Shown here piece after piece: positions 51,406 to 58,813 of a stretch of 64,000 bases of DNA. Origin of the DNA: Azospirillum fermentarium. Its GTDB lineage: Bacteria > Pseudomonadota > Alphaproteobacteria > Azospirillales > Azospirillaceae. The stretch covers positions 954,001 through 1,018,000 of the forward strand of contig NZ_JAOQNH010000001.1 in the NCBI RefSeq assembly GCF_025961205.1, in the 5' to 3' direction. The notes under the pieces are model-generated. The model ran no database searches and was not told the origin of the DNA. It saw only the letters and a program-made list of their open reading frames with translations. Every line of letters begins with the position of its first letter. Position 1 is the first letter of the stretch. The position numbers and the translations under genes were made by a program.

Positions 51406-51660
51406 TCATTCCTCATCCCCGCTCAGGGTCATGACGCCGATGGCGATGGCGGCGCTGCCGAAGGTGACGATCAGCCCGCCGAACAGCATCAGGGTGGCCA
51501 TCAGCCAGGAATCGCTGGTGCTCATCAGCGTGCGCAGGCTGGCGATGTCGAGGACGAGGATGCCGATCCCCACCACCACGCCCCCGGCACTGCCGGAGGC
51601 CAGATGGCGGAGCAGAAACCCGATCAGCGCCCGTTCGCATGGCAGCAGAGAGTGGAACAT
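51406..51660 (-). CDS. small membrane protein, function unknown
   Basis: An 84-residue protein with two long hydrophobic segments (SAGGVVVGIGILVLDIA and LMATLMLFGGLIVTFGSAAIAIGVM) and an acidic end (SGDEE). The start at MFHSLLPCERALIGFLL fits the glycine-poor N-terminus better than the longer frame to 51681. It lies 101 bases beyond the cinA-like gene on the same strand. No family recognised. Confidence 0.65.
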   Translation of the reverse strand: MFHSLLPCERALIGFLLRHLASGSAGGVVVGIGILVLDIASLRTLMSTSDSWLMATLMLFGGLIVTFGSAAIAIGVMTLSGDEE

Positions 51661-51761
51661 CCCGGTTTCCTCCCAAACCAAGGAATTGGGAGGGGCGGAC
51701 GATCCGGCAATTCGGCATTCCGCCGTACGGCGGGAGTGGGAGCGGGGAAAAGTTCCGTCGG

Positions 51762-52535
51762 CTATTCGGCTGTACCGATGGTGACGGTGGGCGTCCCGCC
51801 CAGCGCCGTGACCATGCCGGCCACCTCGGCCGCCGCCGCTTCCACCGCGGATTCGTCGGTGCCGCGCAGCACGAGGCTGACGCCGAAGAAGCCGTTGCGG
51901 AAATAGGGGTAGCTGCCGATATCCACCGTGGGGAACCGGGCCTGGATGTCGCCCAGATCCTTGGCGATGGTGCCTTCGCCCAGCGAACAGCTCACCGTGC
52001 GGGCGTGGATGGCGGGTCCGCCCTGAAGCTTGGGCAGCAGCCCGTCGAGCATGGCCTGCATGATGCGCGGCACGCCGGCCAGCACATGGACGTTGCCGAT
52101 GCGGAACCCCGGCGCCTGGCTGACGGGGTTGTCGATCAGCACCGCCCCGGCGGGAATGTCGGCCATGCGCAGCCGGGCCTCGTTCAGCAGGGCGGGGTCG
52201 TTGTAATGGCGCTCCAGCCGGGCCACCGCTTCGGCGTTGCGTTCCAGCGCCACCCCGAACGCCTTGGCCACGCAGGCCGAGGTGATGTCATCGTGGGTCG
52301 GGCCGATGCCGCCGGTGGTGAAGACATAGGTGTAGCGATGGCGCAGCGCGTCCAGTGCTGCGATGATCTCCGCCTCCACATCGGGGACCACGCGGGCCTC
52401 GCGCACCGGCACGCCGATGCCGGCCAGGGTGGCCGCGATGTGGGAGAGGTTGGCGTCCTTGGTACGGCCCGACAGCACCTCGTTGCCGATGACCAGAACG
52501 GCAGCGGTGGGGCTGGCGGCGGGGGCGTCCGTCAT
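51762..52535 (-). CDS. CinA-type molybdopterin-binding domain protein
   Basis: A 257-residue protein consisting of the N-terminal MoCF-like domain of CinA, without the C-terminal nicotinamide-nucleotide amidase domain. Visible signatures: AAVLVIGNEVLSGRTKDAN, FTTGGIGPTHDDITSACVAKAFG, NPVSQAPGFRIGNVHVLAGVPRIM and IGSYPYF. In related proteins this domain has ADP-ribose pyrophosphatase activity linked to NAD repair; whether this one does is unknown. GAGGAAAC precedes ATG 52535; the frame is open upstream to 52670 without support. Confidence 0.9.
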   Translation of the reverse strand: MTDAPAASPTAAVLVIGNEVLSGRTKDANLSHIAATLAGIGVPVREARVVPDVEAEIIAALDALRHRYTYVFTTGGIGPTHDDITSACVAKAFGVALERNAEAVARLERHYNDPALLNEARLRMADIPAGAVLIDNPVSQAPGFRIGNVHVLAGVPRIMQAMLDGLLPKLQGGPAIHARTVSCSLGEGTIAKDLGDIQARFPTVDIGSYPYFRNGFFGVSLVLRGTDESAVEAAAAEVAGMVTALGGTPTVTIGTAE

Positions 52536-52679
52536 GGTGTTTCCTCGAAAACCGCGTTGGTCTTGGTGGCGGCGATTGTCGCCCCTTCGCGCGGCGTTGG
52601 GAAGGGGGTGGCGTCGATGCGGAAGTATGTGCCGCATGGAGCTTGACGGCGCCTGTTCCGCGAGCGACATAAGATGTGT

Positions 52680-52756
52680 TTCACTTATGGTCGGAAAAGT
52701 TCTCTGACGCCGAAGACCGAGGCCCGCTGTCTGCTACCAGCGGGCCTCAATTTTTT
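52680..52756 (+). ncRNA. candidate small RNA or leader with intrinsic terminator
   Basis: The 299-base gap before sfsA holds no gene, but TTGACG (52643-52648) and ACATAA (52667-52672) precede a stretch that folds into two hairpins. The first has GGTCGG pairing with CCG and GACC (52689-52718). The second is a perfect terminator, GAGGCCCGCT with AGCGGGCCTC (52719-52748), then AATTTTTT. A transcript of about 77 bases is predicted. It could be a free small RNA or an attenuated leader for sfsA, 78 bases further on. Confidence 0.5.
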
Positions 52757-52834
52757 CAGGGTGTGTTGGGGTGCCCCCCGTCCCGGCATCACCGCTCTTG
52801 CCGTCCCCCGCATCCGCGTCTAGGGTCTGCGCCC

Positions 52835-53560
52835 ATGCGCTTTCCCACCCCCCTGATTCCCGGCCGTCTCGTGCGGCGGTACAAACGGTTTCTCGCCGAT
52901 GTGGAATTGGCGGGGGGCGAGACCGTGGTGGTTCATGTGGCCAATTCCGGCGCCATGCTGGGGCTGAACGCGCCGGGGTCGCCGGTGTGGCTGTCGGTGT
53001 CCGACAACCCCAAGCGCAAGCTGGCCTATTCGCTGGAACTGCTGGAGGCGGACGGCGGTCTGGTGGGCATCAACACCGGCCACCCCAACCGGCTGGCGGA
53101 GGAGGCGATCCGTGCCGGGGTGATCCCCGAACTGGCCGGCTATGACCGGCTGCGGCGGGAGGTGAAGTACGGGCGCAATTCCCGCATCGACATCCTGCTG
53201 GAATCCGGCGACGGGCGCCCGCCGGCCTATGTGGAGGTGAAGAACGTCCACCTGCGCCGCGGGGCCCCGGTGGCGGAATTTCCCGATTGCGTCACCCAGC
53301 GGGGGGCCAAGCATCTGGTTGAGTTGGCCGATATGGCGGCGGCGGGGGCGCGGGCGGTGATGCTGTATCTTGTCCAGCGCATGGATTGCGACCACTTCCG
53401 TATCGCCGGGGATCTCGATCCGGGGTACGAGGCGGGATTGGCCCGCGCCCTGGATGCGGGGGTCGAGGCGCTCTGCTGGGCTTGCACGATCAGCCCGGAA
53501 GGGATTGACTTGGACAGGCCGCTGCCGGTCATCAGGCCGGGCACGCAAACGGCGGCGTAA
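52835..53560 (+). CDS. sfsA: SfsA family protein
   Basis: A 241-residue protein of the sugar-fermentation-stimulation family, a DNA-binding OB-like part joined to a PD-(D/E)XK nuclease-like core. Its cellular role is not settled. Signatures: the start [57 protein letters not shown], and the nuclease-like [12 protein letters not shown] with [13 protein letters not shown]. map follows after 18 bases; sfsA-map is a common alphaproteobacterial pair. ATG 52835 starts at conserved sequence; the longer frame crosses the terminator hairpin. Confidence 0.94.
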   Translation: MRFPTPLIPGRLVRRYKRFLADVELAGGETVVVHVANSGAMLGLNAPGSPVWLSVSDNPKRKLAYSLELLEADGGLVGINTGHPNRLAEEAIRAGVIPELAGYDRLRREVKYGRNSRIDILLESGDGRPPAYVEVKNVHLRRGAPVAEFPDCVTQRGAKHLVELADMAAAGARAVMLYLVQRMDCDHFRIAGDLDPGYEAGLARALDAGVEALCWACTISPEGIDLDRPLPVIRPGTQTAA

Positions 53561-53578
53561 CGGAAAAGGCACAGAACG

Positions 53579-54388
53579 GTGGAACACAACGACGTCGATT
53601 CCCATCGCATCCGCCTGCACGGGCCGGAGGGGTTCGAGGGGATGCGGCAGGCGGGCCGTCTGGCCGCCGAAACGCTGGACTTCATCACCCCCCATGTCCA
53701 GCCGGGCGTCACCACGGACGAGCTTGACCAGCTCTGCGCCACCTACATCCGCGACCACGGGGCGATTTCGGCGCCGCTGGGCTACCGCGGCTATCCCAAG
53801 TCGGTCTGCATTTCGATCAATCACGTGGTCTGCCACGGCATCCCCAGCGACAAGCGGCTGCGCGACGGCGACATCCTGAACATCGACGTGACGCCCATCG
53901 TCAACGGCTGGCACGGCGACGCCAGCCGCATGTATCTGTGCGGCGAGGTGGGCGTGAAGGCGAAGAAGCTGGTGGACGTCACCTATGACGCGCTGATGCT
54001 GGGCATTTCCAAGGTGAAGCCGGGCGCCACCCTGGGCGACGTGGGCTACGCGATCCAGCAGTTCGCCGAGGCCCAGCGGTTCTCGGTGGTGCGGGATTTC
54101 TGCGGTCACGGGGTGGGACGGGTGTTCCACGAACCGCCGTCGGTGCTGCACTATGGCCGTCCCGGCCAGGGGGTGGTGCTGAAGGAAGGGATGATCTTCA
54201 CCATCGAGCCGATGATCAACGCCGGCCGGGCGGATGTGAAGATCCTGGGCGACGGCTGGACCGCGGTCACCAAGGACAAGTCGCTGTCGGCCCAGTTCGA
54301 ACATTCCATCGGCGTCACCGCCGAGGGATGCGAGATCTTCACCCTGTCGCCCAAGGGTTTCACCAAGCCGCCCTATCCCGCAGCATAA
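53579..54388 (+). CDS. map: type I methionine aminopeptidase
   Basis: Removes the initiator methionine from new proteins; essential in most bacteria. The 269-residue pita-bread fold shows the metal ligands Asp in LNIDVTPI, Asp in HGDASRMY, His in CGHGVGRVFHE, Glu in FTIEPM and Glu in QFEHSI. It starts with GTG at 53579, 18 bases after sfsA. A strong terminator follows, and the next gene is convergent. Confidence 0.96.
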   Translation: MEHNDVDSHRIRLHGPEGFEGMRQAGRLAAETLDFITPHVQPGVTTDELDQLCATYIRDHGAISAPLGYRGYPKSVCISINHVVCHGIPSDKRLRDGDILNIDVTPIVNGWHGDASRMYLCGEVGVKAKKLVDVTYDALMLGISKVKPGATLGDVGYAIQQFAEAQRFSVVRDFCGHGVGRVFHEPPSVLHYGRPGQGVVLKEGMIFTIEPMINAGRADVKILGDGWTAVTKDKSLSAQFEHSIGVTAEGCEIFTLSPKGFTKPPYPAA

Positions 54389-54413
54389 GACGCCGGCAGT
54401 GTAGGGAGACAGG

Positions 54414-54447
54414 AAAGGCGCGCGGGGCCAGCCCGTGCGCCTTTTTT
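54414..54447. terminator. bidirectional terminator between map and the S24 regulator gene
   Basis: A stem of about 13 pairs (AAAGGCGCGCGGG with CCCGTGCGCCTTT, one G-U) followed by more T. It reaches the stop codon of the convergent regulator gene and can serve both. Confidence 0.85.
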
Positions 54448-55078
54448 ACTGGCTGGCCCAGATGATGCGGGCCATCCACGCCATGTCGGCGCGGGGGATC
54501 ACCCGGTCGGGGTGGGCGCGGTTGATGGACATCAGTTCCACCCGCGTGGCGGTTTCCCGCGTCAATTGCTTGGCCATCACCTCGCCGTCGCGGGTGCGCA
54601 GCACCACGCGGTCGCCGCGGCGGATCTGGGCGGCGGGCGACACGATGATGGTGTCGCCGTCGCGGTACACCGGATCCATGCTGTCGCCGGCAATCTCCAG
54701 CGCATAGGCATGCGGGTCGCCCAGGCTGGGGAACATCAGCTCGTCCCAGCCGGTGCCGGCGGGAAAGCCGGCGTCGTCGAAATAGCCGGCGTTGCCGGCC
54801 TGGGCATAACCGATGACCGGCACCCGCTGCATGGCCGAGGGGCTGGCCGTGTCGCCCACCAGCGCCACGAATTCCCCGAACGAGGCGCTCGTCGCCTCCA
54901 GGATCTTCGAAATGCTCTCGGTGGACGGCCAGCGGAGTTTCCCGTCGCTGGTGGTCCGCTTGGACTTGTTGAAGGTGGTCGGGTCAAGCCCCGCGCGGCG
55001 CGCCAGCCCGGACGCCGAAAGTCCGCTCTGCGCCGCAAGCCGGTCGATGGCCCGCCATATGTCCGCGTGTTTGAGCAT
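54446..55078 (-). CDS. S24-family phage-type repressor (LexA/CI-like)
   Basis: A 210-residue repressor: N-terminal helix-turn-helix (AAQSGLSASGLARRAGLDPT) and C-terminal S24 autopeptidase. The catalytic Ser133 (EIAGDSMDP) and Lys170 (EVMAKQL) are 37 residues apart, as in E. coli LexA. An Ala-Gly bond at 94-95 (YAQAGNAG) sits 39 residues before the serine, close to the CI spacing, so RecA-stimulated self-cleavage looks possible. It is divergent from the phage head module, with an inverted repeat and a promoter between them, the arrangement of a prophage immunity region. Confidence 0.86.
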   Translation of the reverse strand: MLKHADIWRAIDRLAAQSGLSASGLARRAGLDPTTFNKSKRTTSDGKLRWPSTESISKILEATSASFGEFVALVGDTASPSAMQRVPVIGYAQAGNAGYFDDAGFPAGTGWDELMFPSLGDPHAYALEIAGDSMDPVYRDGDTIIVSPAAQIRRGDRVVLRTRDGEVMAKQLTRETATRVELMSINRAHPDRVIPRADMAWMARIIWASQ

Positions 55079-55115
55079 GGGACAATAGTCTCACAACAGG
55101 ACGGGACCGTCGCTA

Positions 55116-55135
55116 GGAACATATTCATATTTTCC
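55116..55135. promoter_or_regulatory. operator-like inverted repeat
   Basis: GGAACATAT-TC-ATATTTTCC is a 9-2-9 inverted repeat with one mismatch. It lies between the divergent S24 repressor gene and the head module and directly abuts the -35 box at 55136. Probably the repressor's own operator. Confidence 0.6.
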
Positions 55136-55175
55136 TTGACGCGGGGCTCAAAACTAGAACATAAAAAGAACGAAC
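55136..55175 (+). promoter_or_regulatory. head-module promoter with SOS-type box
   Basis: TTGACG (55136-55141) with ACATAA or CATAAA at 55159-55165 is a plausible promoter. GAAC-ATAAAAA-GAAC (55157-55171) overlaps its -10; on the other strand this is GTTC-N7-GTTC, the alphaproteobacterial LexA box. A third GAAC follows at 55172. Confidence 0.55.
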
Positions 55176-55274
55176 TTTCCACCAAACCGATAAAGACCGC
55201 CGTCATTGGATCGCCGAAAGCGGCAATACGCCGCAGAAGGCGGCCATTTTTCACGGCTGAGAGGAGATTGTTTC

Positions 55275-55682
55275 ATGCAACAGGCATTCCCCGCCCCCCG
55301 CCCGTCCACGGCCCCGCCCTTGGCGGTCCGGGCGCCCTTTGCGATGGAAGGAATTCCTTTTCCCACCGCCGCCGAGGCGTGGTTCTGGGCGGTCCAGGCC
55401 CAGGTCGCCAAGAATGACGGGGCGCGGGTGGCCGCCGGTCTGGGGCTGGTGGTCCGCCCGTGCGAACCGGGGGACATCATCCGCGCCGTGGACCGGCTGC
55501 ACCGCCGCCGGCAGCTCACCCGCGACCATCTGCACGTGCTGGTCCATTACGGCCGCCGGATGGACGCCCCCAAGCCCGACCGCTGGCGCGAGCAGCGCGC
55601 CGCGTCCCTGTGGCGGGAAGCCTTTGCCGTCATCGCCCCGGCTCTGGTGGAAAAGGGCATCGTGGCCGCGGGGACCGAATGA
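55275..55682 (+). CDS. phage-module protein 1, unknown function
   Basis: A 135-residue protein, first in the module. A proline-rich start is followed by a compact helical domain (PFPTAAEAWFWAVQAQVAKN, then GLVVRPCEPGDIIRAVDRL and LTRDHLHVLVHYGRRMD, ending with a basic SLWREAF helix). I have the impression of a conserved alphaproteobacterial phage family but cannot name it. No nuclease or ATPase motif is seen. GAGGAGATTG precedes the ATG. The stop overlaps the next gene by four bases (ATGA). Confidence 0.72.
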   Translation: MQQAFPAPRPSTAPPLAVRAPFAMEGIPFPTAAEAWFWAVQAQVAKNDGARVAAGLGLVVRPCEPGDIIRAVDRLHRRRQLTRDHLHVLVHYGRRMDAPKPDRWREQRAASLWREAFAVIAPALVEKGIVAAGTE

Positions 55683-56053
55683 CCGCCGCCGCGCCGCGCC
55701 GGGCTTGGGTCGCCTTTGACGGGCGGGCGGAGATCGGGTGGCTGCGGCTGCTGAAACCCGGCTTCCGCCACTGCTTCGTGGTGGTGGAGGACGGCGGGCG
55801 GTGGATCGTCGTCGATCCCCTGTCGCCCTTCACCCATGTGGCCCTGGTGACCCCGCCGGGCGGGGCCGGGGTGGGGGACTGGCTGGCGGGGCTGGGGCTG
55901 ACAGTGGTGGAAACCACCCTGTGCCGCCCCGCCACGCGCCCGGCGCCGTGGGCGCCCTTCACCTGTGTCGAGGCGGTCAAGCGCGTGCTGGGGCTGCGCG
56001 CCGCCCGGATCGTCACGCCGTGGCAGCTCTACCGCCACCTGGTCCGGTGCTGA
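55679..56053 (+). CDS. phage-module protein 2, possible papain-fold enzyme
   Basis: A 124-residue protein whose pattern, a His in KPGFRHCFVVVEDGGRW and later a Cys in FTCVEAVKRVLGL, resembles small NlpC/P60-like or permuted papain folds in which His precedes Cys. Phages use such enzymes for cell-wall or structural roles. This is an inference from two motifs. It overlaps the previous gene by four bases and lies 59 bases before the portal gene, so it belongs to the module. No signal peptide. Confidence 0.6.
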   Translation: MTAAAPRRAWVAFDGRAEIGWLRLLKPGFRHCFVVVEDGGRWIVVDPLSPFTHVALVTPPGGAGVGDWLAGLGLTVVETTLCRPATRPAPWAPFTCVEAVKRVLGLRAARIVTPWQLYRHLVRC

Positions 56054-56112
56054 CCTCCCCCGTTTTCCTTTTCTTTCTTTCCGATTGTCCGCTGCGAGCG
56101 AGAGGACCACCC

Positions 56113-57732
56113 ATGAGTGGAAGTCAGACGACCGCGCACGCCACCCGTGCAGCACCCGGCCCGGTGCGCGCCCGTTCCCCGGATGCCGGGAAGGCCGCCG
56201 CCCTGCTGGACCGCTTCGCCCAGGCCAGCCGCCGGCGGGCGGGGTGGGAAAGCCATTGGCAGGATTGCTACGACTGCGCCCTGCCCAACGGCCAGCCGTT
56301 CCGCGCCGGCGGCACGCCGGGGGACCGGCGGGTGGACCGGCTGTTCGACGGCACCGCCCCCGACGGGGTGGAGCAGCTTGCGGCCAGCCTGCTGGCGCAA
56401 CTGACGCCGCCGTGGTCGCGGTGGTTCGGCTTCGTGCCGGGGCCGGAACTGACGGATGTGGAGCGTGACCGTATCGCCCCCATGCTGGACCGCGCCGCCA
56501 CGGTGGTGCAGGCCCATTTCGACCGCTCCAACTATGCGGTGGAAGCGCACCAGGCGTTTCTCGATCTGGTCACCGTGGGCACGGCCTCGCTGCTGCTGGA
56601 AGAAGCGCCGCCGGGGGAGCCGTCGGGCCTGCGCTTCACCGCCGTGCCGCTGGCCGACGCGGTGCTGGACGAGGGGCCGCAGGGCCGGCTGGACATCACC
56701 TTCCGCCGTGCGGACCTGACGGTTCCGCAGATCCGCCATCGCTTTCCCGGCGTCACGTTGCCCGCCGCGGTGATGCGGGCGGGAGCGCAGGAGCCCGACA
56801 CCCGCTTTCCGGTGGTGGAGGCGGTGGAGCCCGACGGCGTGTCCTACCGCTGGACCGTGGTACTGGACGGCGGCGAGGGTGAACCGGCGATCCTGGCCGA
56901 CGGGCGCTTCGCCCAGTCGCCGTTCCTGAACTTCCGCTGGTTGAAGGCATCGGGAGAGGTCTATGGCCGATCCCCGGTGATGAAGGCCCTCCCCGACATC
57001 CGTACCGCCAACAAGGTGGTGGAGCTGGTCCTGAAAAATGCTTCCATTGCCGTCACCGGCATCTGGCAGGCCGACGACGACGGGGTGCTGAATCCCGCCG
57101 CCATCCGGCTGGTGCCCGGCACCATCATTCCCAAGGCGGTGGGGTCGCAGGGGTTGACGCCGCTGGCCAATCCGGGGCGGTTCGACGTGTCGCAGCTGGT
57201 GCTCGACGACCTGCGCGCCCGCATCCGCCATGCGCTGCTGGCCGACCGGCTGGCCCCCCTGAACGATGCCCGCATGACCGCCACCGAGGTGATGGAGCGT
57301 GCTGCCGAGATGGCACGCCTGCTGGGTGCCACCTATGGCCGGCTGCAGGCGGAACTGCTGACGCCGCTGCTGCTGCGCGCCGTCGCCATCCTGCGCCGCC
57401 GGGGGGAGATTCCCGACATCGCCGTCGATGGCCGGCTGGTGGAGCTGCAATACCGCTCGCCGCTGGCCCAGGCCCAGGCCCAGCGCGACGCCCAGGCGAC
57501 GCTCCATTGGCTGGAGTCCGTGCGCGGGCTGGGGCCGGAGGCGCTGGGCGTGGTGGACGCCGCCGCCACCGCCCGCTGGCTGGGCGAAGCCTTCGGCGTG
57601 CCGGGCCGGCTGATCCGCAGCGCCGCCGCCGCGGCGGATGCGGATCAGGCCAAGGCCGAACCACCGCCACCATCCGCACCATCCCCCCCCATCCCCCCTC
57701 CCGTCCTGCCGGAAGAGGTGATCCATGGCTGA
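56113..57732 (+). CDS. podovirus-type portal (head-tail connector) protein
   Basis: A 539-residue portal subunit of the T7/BPP-1 type; twelve form the ring through which DNA enters the head. Recognisable stretches are WESHWQDCYDCALPNG near the start, DGTAPDGVEQLAASLLAQLTP with WSRWFGFVP, the YGRSPVMKALPDIRTANKVV core, and LNDARMTATEVMERAAEM near the crown helix. The end is Ala/Pro-rich. The length is near the 500-560 residues usual for the family and the frame is intact. The next gene starts eight bases before its stop. No terminase gene precedes it. Confidence 0.88.
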   Translation: MSGSQTTAHATRAAPGPVRARSPDAGKAAALLDRFAQASRRRAGWESHWQDCYDCALPNGQPFRAGGTPGDRRVDRLFDGTAPDGVEQLAASLLAQLTPPWSRWFGFVPGPELTDVERDRIAPMLDRAATVVQAHFDRSNYAVEAHQAFLDLVTVGTASLLLEEAPPGEPSGLRFTAVPLADAVLDEGPQGRLDITFRRADLTVPQIRHRFPGVTLPAAVMRAGAQEPDTRFPVVEAVEPDGVSYRWTVVLDGGEGEPAILADGRFAQSPFLNFRWLKASGEVYGRSPVMKALPDIRTANKVVELVLKNASIAVTGIWQADDDGVLNPAAIRLVPGTIIPKAVGSQGLTPLANPGRFDVSQLVLDDLRARIRHALLADRLAPLNDARMTATEVMERAAEMARLLGATYGRLQAELLTPLLLRAVAILRRRGEIPDIAVDGRLVELQYRSPLAQAQAQRDAQATLHWLESVRGLGPEALGVVDAAATARWLGEAFGVPGRLIRSAAAAADADQAKAEPPPPSAPSPPIPPPVLPEEVIHG

Positions 57733-57985
57733 CCCCCGCGATTGGCCGTGGGAGGCACCATCGGCCCCCGCCGCCGGAGCGGCGCCCGCCCAGGACGCCG
57801 CGTCTTTCGCCCGCTGCTTTTCCACTCCCGACGGGGTGCGGGTGCTGGCGGTGCTGCGGGCCTTGACCCTGGACCGCGCGCTCGGCCCCGACGCCCCCGA
57901 ACCCATGCTGCGCCACATGGAAGGCCAGCGCCATCTGGTCGCCACCATCCTGGCCCTGGCCGCCCGCGGCCATGGGCGCCCCTGA
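57725..57985 (+). CDS. Bbp19-like small phage protein
   Basis: An 86-residue protein overlapping the portal end by eight bases. The pattern CFSTPDGVRVLAVLRALTL followed by EGQRHLVATILALAA is that of the Bbp19 family of BPP-1-like podoviruses, usually found right after the portal gene. Its role in the virion or assembly is not known. The first 25 residues are Pro/Ala-rich linker. Position and pattern agree, so the call is fairly safe despite the small size. Confidence 0.75.
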   Translation: MADPRDWPWEAPSAPAAGAAPAQDAASFARCFSTPDGVRVLAVLRALTLDRALGPDAPEPMLRHMEGQRHLVATILALAARGHGRP

Positions 57986-58017
57986 TCCCCTCCCCCCTTT
58001 CGACGGAGACAGACACC

Positions 58018-58710
58018 ATGCAGCCCGTCCGCCCCGACACCCCACCCGCCATCCCTGCCGTTCTTGCGCCGCCCGCGGCCCCGCCGGCTCCGGCGCCCGA
58101 TCCCGCGCTGGCCCCCTTCATCGACCCGGCCACCGGCGCGGTGCAGGTGGAGGCGCTGGCCGCCGCCTACCGCGACCTCTGCCGCCGGGTGGGGGTGGTG
58201 CCCGAAACGCCCGACGCCTATGGCATCCAGTGCGGCCATGGCCTGTTCCAGCCGGACCCCGACATCAACGCCCGCCTGCACGGGGCGGGTTTCTCCGCCC
58301 AACAGGCCCAGCTCGTCTATGATCTGGCCGCCGAACGCATGATGCCGCTGATCCGGCAGGTGTCGGTGCAGCTCCACGCCGACCAGGAGATGGAGCGGCT
58401 GGCCGCCCAGTTCGGCGGCGAAGCCCGCTGGCGCGAGGTGTCGCGCCAGATCCTGGCCTGGGCCCGGCGCTCCCTGCCATCCCCGGTGGTGGAGGCGCTG
58501 TCCACCAGCTATGACGGGGTGATGGCGCTCTACCGCATGATGAGGGGGGAGGAGCCGGCCACCCTCAGCCCGCCCGCCGGAACCGGCGGGGCCGGCGATG
58601 CGTCGGAGGTCTATGGCCTGATGCGCGACCCCCGCTATTGGCGCGACCGCGACCCGGCGGTGGTGGCGCGGGTGACCGAGGGGTTCCGCCGTCTCTACCC
58701 CGGCGGGTGA
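58018..58710 (+). CDS. phage capsid-assembly/scaffold-like protein
   Basis: A 230-residue protein in the place where T7-like and BPP-1-like phages encode the scaffolding protein, between portal and capsid genes. The start is Pro/Ala-rich (proline runs to about residue 40). A helical body follows with GIQCGHGLFQPDPDINARLH, GFSAQQAQLVYDLAAERM and AQFGGEARWREVSRQIL. The last block (YGLMRDPRYWRDRDPAVV, then VTEGFRRLYPG) resembles the C-terminal capsid-binding segment of such proteins. The expected major capsid gene does not follow. Confidence 0.72.
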   Translation: MQPVRPDTPPAIPAVLAPPAAPPAPAPDPALAPFIDPATGAVQVEALAAAYRDLCRRVGVVPETPDAYGIQCGHGLFQPDPDINARLHGAGFSAQQAQLVYDLAAERMMPLIRQVSVQLHADQEMERLAAQFGGEARWREVSRQILAWARRSLPSPVVEALSTSYDGVMALYRMMRGEEPATLSPPAGTGGAGDASEVYGLMRDPRYWRDRDPAVVARVTEGFRRLYPGG

Positions 58711-58725
58711 GTGCGAAAAAGAGTG

Positions 58726-58760
58726 CCCTGCTGCCGGAATCTCGCGCTCCGGCAGCAGGG
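58726..58760. terminator. strong hairpin closing the phage module
   Basis: CCCTGCTGCCGGA and TCCGGCAGCAGGG form a perfect 13-bp stem 16 bases after the last module gene. A T5 run follows only on the minus strand, so its direction is unclear. It may still end module transcripts before the GGDEF-EAL gene. Confidence 0.5.
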
Positions 58761-58813
58761 CTGCCGCATATGGACCTTGCGTGTCCTTCGGGGTCTAAGG
58801 CACTTTCGCCTCT

